From assembly GCA_937930605.1 (NCBI GenBank), contig CALHBZ010000153.1:1-15205 (forward strand): DNA of 15,205 bases. Direction: 5' to 3'. This DNA is from Streptococcus oralis (GTDB taxonomy: Bacteria; Bacillota; Bacilli; Lactobacillales; Streptococcaceae). Below are positions 13,525 through 15,205 of this stretch, piece by piece (the first letter of the stretch is position 1; each line of letters begins with the position of its first letter). A program made the translations under genes and the position numbers. The notes below the pieces were generated by a model that was not told the DNA's origin, made no database searches, and saw only the letters and a list, made by a program, of their open reading frames with translations.

Positions 13525-13571
13525 TTTTTTCTCCTGCTCTATTGTCGGGCAAGACATGATTAAGGAGAAAG
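13525..13571 (-). promoter_or_regulatory. Integrase mRNA leader: hairpin sequestering the ribosome-binding site
   Basis: On the minus strand TTTCTCCT (13570-13563) is perfectly complementary over 8 bp to AGGAGAAA (13535-13528), which is the integrase ribosome site. The 27-nt loop contains UCUUGCCCGACAA (13554-13542). The same 13-mer is found inverted at 12091-12103, inside the integrase 3' UTR next to its terminator, so the loop can pair perfectly with the 3' end of the same mRNA. Translational control is inferred. Confidence 0.55.
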
Positions 13572-13591
13572 CAATAGTATCAAAGTTTTAT

Positions 13592-13927
13592 TTATTCAAA
13601 TTCCATATCATCGATACCTTCAGTGAAGTTTTCTAAAAACTCATACTCATTCATAAATTGTATCCAGTAAGTAACTTGTTCCTCGTGATTATGAAAGCGA
13701 GGCTTACCTTCTGCATTTTTAATTCCTTCTGCCACGTTGTTAAAAGCACCGCTTATGTTCATGTCCCACATCTTGTTAGCTTCTTTTTCGATGCGGGAAT
13801 CAGTCCATTTAGCAGCTGGTTTTCTACTAGCGTTTTTATCTAGCAAGTAAACTGTAGCTTTTTCCAAAAACTTACCTTGGGCACGAGTGTTTTCTTCAAC
13901 ATATTTTCTAAATTCTGTGTAATCCAT
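13592..13927 (-). CDS. Unknown 111-residue lysogeny-module protein
   Basis: The ORF lies between the integrase and ImmA genes on the same strand, with ribosome site AAGGGG upstream of ATG at 13927 and only 13 nt from immA. The product is hydrophilic, with a basic middle (NASRKPAAKW) and an acidic C-terminus (EFLENFTEGIDDMEFE). There is no membrane segment, signal peptide or helix-turn-helix that I can see. I do not recognise a family. Its position suggests a role in lysogeny, immunity or integration, for example a directionality or exclusion factor. The pI pattern and size do not point clearly to an excisionase. Coding is well supported by spacing and ribosome site. Confidence 0.72.
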   Translation of the reverse strand: MDYTEFRKYVEENTRAQGKFLEKATVYLLDKNASRKPAAKWTDSRIEKEANKMWDMNISGAFNNVAEGIKNAEGKPRFHNHEEQVTYWIQFMNEYEFLENFTEGIDDMEFE

Positions 13928-13940
13928 TTTTCACCCCTTA

Positions 13941-14375
13941 CTATAAACAGTGGCTATGTAGTTGAGCATGACCGATCATTTCATCAAACACCTCAACAAC
14001 TAACCCATAATGACGCTTTTCTAACTCAAAATGCTCAATAAATGCATCATAATCAATAATGTCTGGTTCCCAGTCGAATTGAGCTAACCACTCATCGGCT
14101 CTGTATTCAATCATATAGCGGTCAGCTTCTCTTTCTTGCTTTCTATCCCAACCAGAGGAACGACAATCGAGATGCCTATGCCCAAAAGAAACATGACCCA
14201 TTTCGTGAAGTAATATATTCTGAGTGACCATTTCACTATTAAAGATATCAATAAAAATATATGTTAGTCCTCTAATATTAAATTTCATACCATCTTTAAG
14301 ATGCGGATAATCAGAAGGATTATAGTATTTTATTTTTACTGAGAGTCCTAACAATAACTCCTTTATAACTGACAT
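13941..14375 (-). CDS. ImmA/IrrE-type metalloprotease
   Basis: The start at 14375 (MSVIKELLLG) has a strong AGGGGGTG site; a longer frame from 14408 would overlap the repressor and is not preferred. The protein is 144 residues. The zinc motif HEMGH (H57, E58, H61) and a downstream acidic ligand candidate E83 in QEREADRYM are characteristic of ImmA/IrrE peptidases (DUF955). In ICEBs1 such an enzyme cleaves its partner XRE repressor ImmR after DNA damage and so triggers excision. Here the gene lies 5 nt downstream of an XRE repressor lacking its own protease domain, so the same job is likely. The substrate is inferred. Confidence 0.88.
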   Translation of the reverse strand: MSVIKELLLGLSVKIKYYNPSDYPHLKDGMKFNIRGLTYIFIDIFNSEMVTQNILLHEMGHVSFGHRHLDCRSSGWDRKQEREADRYMIEYRADEWLAQFDWEPDIIDYDAFIEHFELEKRHYGLVVEVFDEMIGHAQLHSHCL

Positions 14376-14380
14376 ATATT

Positions 14381-14962
14381 TCACCCCCTGCCATGGTCTT
14401 CTTCCCATGCTTCACGGAGCAAATGCTTGTAGAGTTCTTTTTCTCTATCTGTCAGAGGGACACCATCAAAAGCTACAGCTTCGTCAACAGCCTCTTGAAG
14501 TTCTTCGTCAGTAAGCGGAGAATTTATATCGAACAGAGGAGTTATTTTTGGTTTTGATTTAATAGCTTTTTTAGCCTTTTCTTGCTCTTCCAATTGAGAA
14601 GAAGCTGTATCAAGTACTATTTTTTGGCGAGGTTCTTCAAGTTGAGAACTGATTTCAGTGATTTTTTTCACCAAATGAGATTGTTTTTTATTATTGTTCC
14701 AATCTTCCAATGAGTAGCCTTGTTTATATGAAGGGTCAATATCAGACTTTAGGAGGCCAAGTGTGTCCGAAATTTTTTGAAGGTTACCAGCATTAGGTCT
14801 AGTTACACCTTTTATATATCCAGACAAAGTTGTTGGAGGTATTCCAGCTCTTCTAGCAAATTCAGCTTGAGAGATGCCTTCTTCTTTTATTTTTGTTCTA
14901 ATATTATTAGATATAACCTTTTTTAATTCCTCTTCTTGAGGTGTTAAAGTTCCTCTGCCCAT
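14381..14962 (-). CDS. XRE-family CI-like phage repressor
   Basis: In this 193-residue protein residues about 16-70 form a HTH_3 domain (QAEFARRAGIPPTTLSGYIKG is the recognition region). The middle is Lys/Glu/Gln-rich and probably helical or flexible, and the C-terminus is acidic (TDEELQEAVDEAVAFDG). There is no S24/LexA-type autocleavage domain, so induction probably depends on the ImmA-like protease encoded just downstream. The start at 14962 has a weak AAAGAGA site. It would bind the AACAGT-type operators at 15004-15145, repress the rightward early promoter and control its own promoter. It is the first gene of the leftward lysogeny operon. Confidence 0.87.
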   Translation of the reverse strand: MGRGTLTPQEEELKKVISNNIRTKIKEEGISQAEFARRAGIPPTTLSGYIKGVTRPNAGNLQKISDTLGLLKSDIDPSYKQGYSLEDWNNNKKQSHLVKKITEISSQLEEPRQKIVLDTASSQLEEQEKAKKAIKSKPKITPLFDINSPLTDEELQEAVDEAVAFDGVPLTDREKELYKHLLREAWEEDHGRG

Positions 14963-14998
14963 TGTATGAATCTCTTTCTTGAATTTTATTATATCGTT

Positions 14999-15027
14999 AT
15001 TATAACGAATTAAACAGTATAAATCAA
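14999..15027 (-). promoter_or_regulatory. Leftward repressor promoter with internal operator
   Basis: Minus strand: TTGATT (15027-15022), 17-bp spacer, TATAAT (15004-14999). The spacer holds TACTGTTTAA, identical to one side of the perfect operator at 15085-15100, with a degenerate other half. Transcription would begin near 14992, about 30 nt before the repressor start. Confidence 0.72.
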
Positions 15028-15145
15028 CAGTTTTTTGTGAAAAATACGGTTTTTTTCGTATTTATTAATATTTTCGTCTTGACATACTGTTTAAACAGTA
15101 GTACAATTAACTCATAAAGTCAAACAAGCGAACGAACAAAACAGT
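15013..15145. promoter_or_regulatory. Cluster of repressor half-sites (AACAGT)
   Basis: AACAGT or its complement ACTGTT occurs at 15013-15018, 15026-15031, 15086-15091, 15094-15099 and 15140-15145. Only the 15086/15094 pair forms a full palindrome. The unequal sites suggest graded repressor occupancy across the two divergent promoters. From 15108 to 15205 I see only the early-transcript leader and no start codon with a ribosome site. Confidence 0.6.
15079..15107 (+). promoter_or_regulatory. Rightward early promoter with operator in the spacer
   Basis: TTGACA (15079-15084), 17-bp spacer, TACAAT (15102-15107). The spacer contains the perfect 16-bp palindrome TACTGTTTAAACAGTA (15085-15100), so repressor binding would directly block polymerase. 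It should drive cro/early genes beyond the right edge. Confidence 0.82.
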
Positions 15146-15205
15146 TGCATAGCTTCTGTGAATGTAGTTACACGTTGTATTCAACTCAGCGTAAGTAGCA
15201 AGTTT

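Noticed and set aside
13525..13557. Upstream in-frame ATG for the integrase (11 extra residues)
   Set aside because: The sequence before it is CU-rich, without a ribosome site, while the ATG at 13524 has AGGAG at proper spacing. The extra stretch is better explained as the leader hairpin loop.
15042..15063. AAATACG/CGTATTT dyad between the divergent promoters as a terminator
   Set aside because: The T run is in the loop, not after the stem, and there is no gene ending nearby. It may be only AT-rich dyad sequence or a weak binding site.

Overview
The window comes from a temperate siphophage or prophage of a low-GC Gram-positive host. Lactococcus is the best guess. The sequence is AT-rich, and a distal tail protein, a Tal-type tail protein and a BppU-like upper baseplate protein follow one another in the order used by lactococcal P335-type phages such as TP901-1 and Tuc2009. 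The host assignment rests on remembered family resemblance, not on a search.

Layout. Positions 1-9665 (+) hold the late tail and baseplate genes: the 3' part of the tape measure gene, an enlarged distal tail protein, a large Tal/adhesin, a small unknown protein, a coiled-coil protein with a C-terminal membrane anchor, a collagen-containing BppU-like protein and a short receptor-binding-type baseplate protein. Positions 9678-11328 (+) hold lysis: a 43-codon ORF that looks like the leftover start of an older GH25 lysin, an LLH-type holin, a GH25 lysin with a likely internal translation start, and a 41-residue membrane peptide. A strong terminator closes this block.

Positions 11359-11921 contain no convincing protein gene. 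Instead there is a packed row of promoter-plus-terminator units, three on + and one on -, predicted to make RNAs of roughly 55-110 nt. Several carry CU-rich loops complementary to Shine-Dalgarno sequences. The row ends in a structured leader and a tRNA with a CAT anticodon, which resembles the lysidine-modified isoleucine tRNA (reads AUA) more than methionine tRNA.

Positions 11996-12342 are an attP-like region: an intrinsic terminator on each strand and five copies of an 11-bp motif, four of them forming an exact 23-bp direct repeat pair. These look like arm-type sites for the adjacent tyrosine integrase. Positions 12343-14962 (-) are the lysogeny genes in transcription order: XRE repressor, ImmA/IrrE metalloprotease, unknown 111-residue protein, integrase. 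Positions 14963-15205 form the genetic switch, with divergent promoters whose 17-bp spacers hold related operators.

Late genes sit directly beside the integrase end with only an att-like region between them. That is the order of a phage genome (circular or permuted) carrying intact attP, or of two prophages in tandem. The features most worth following up are the small-RNA row and the integrase mRNA, whose ribosome-binding site lies in an 8-bp hairpin with a loop perfectly complementary over 13 nt to the mRNA's own 3' end.
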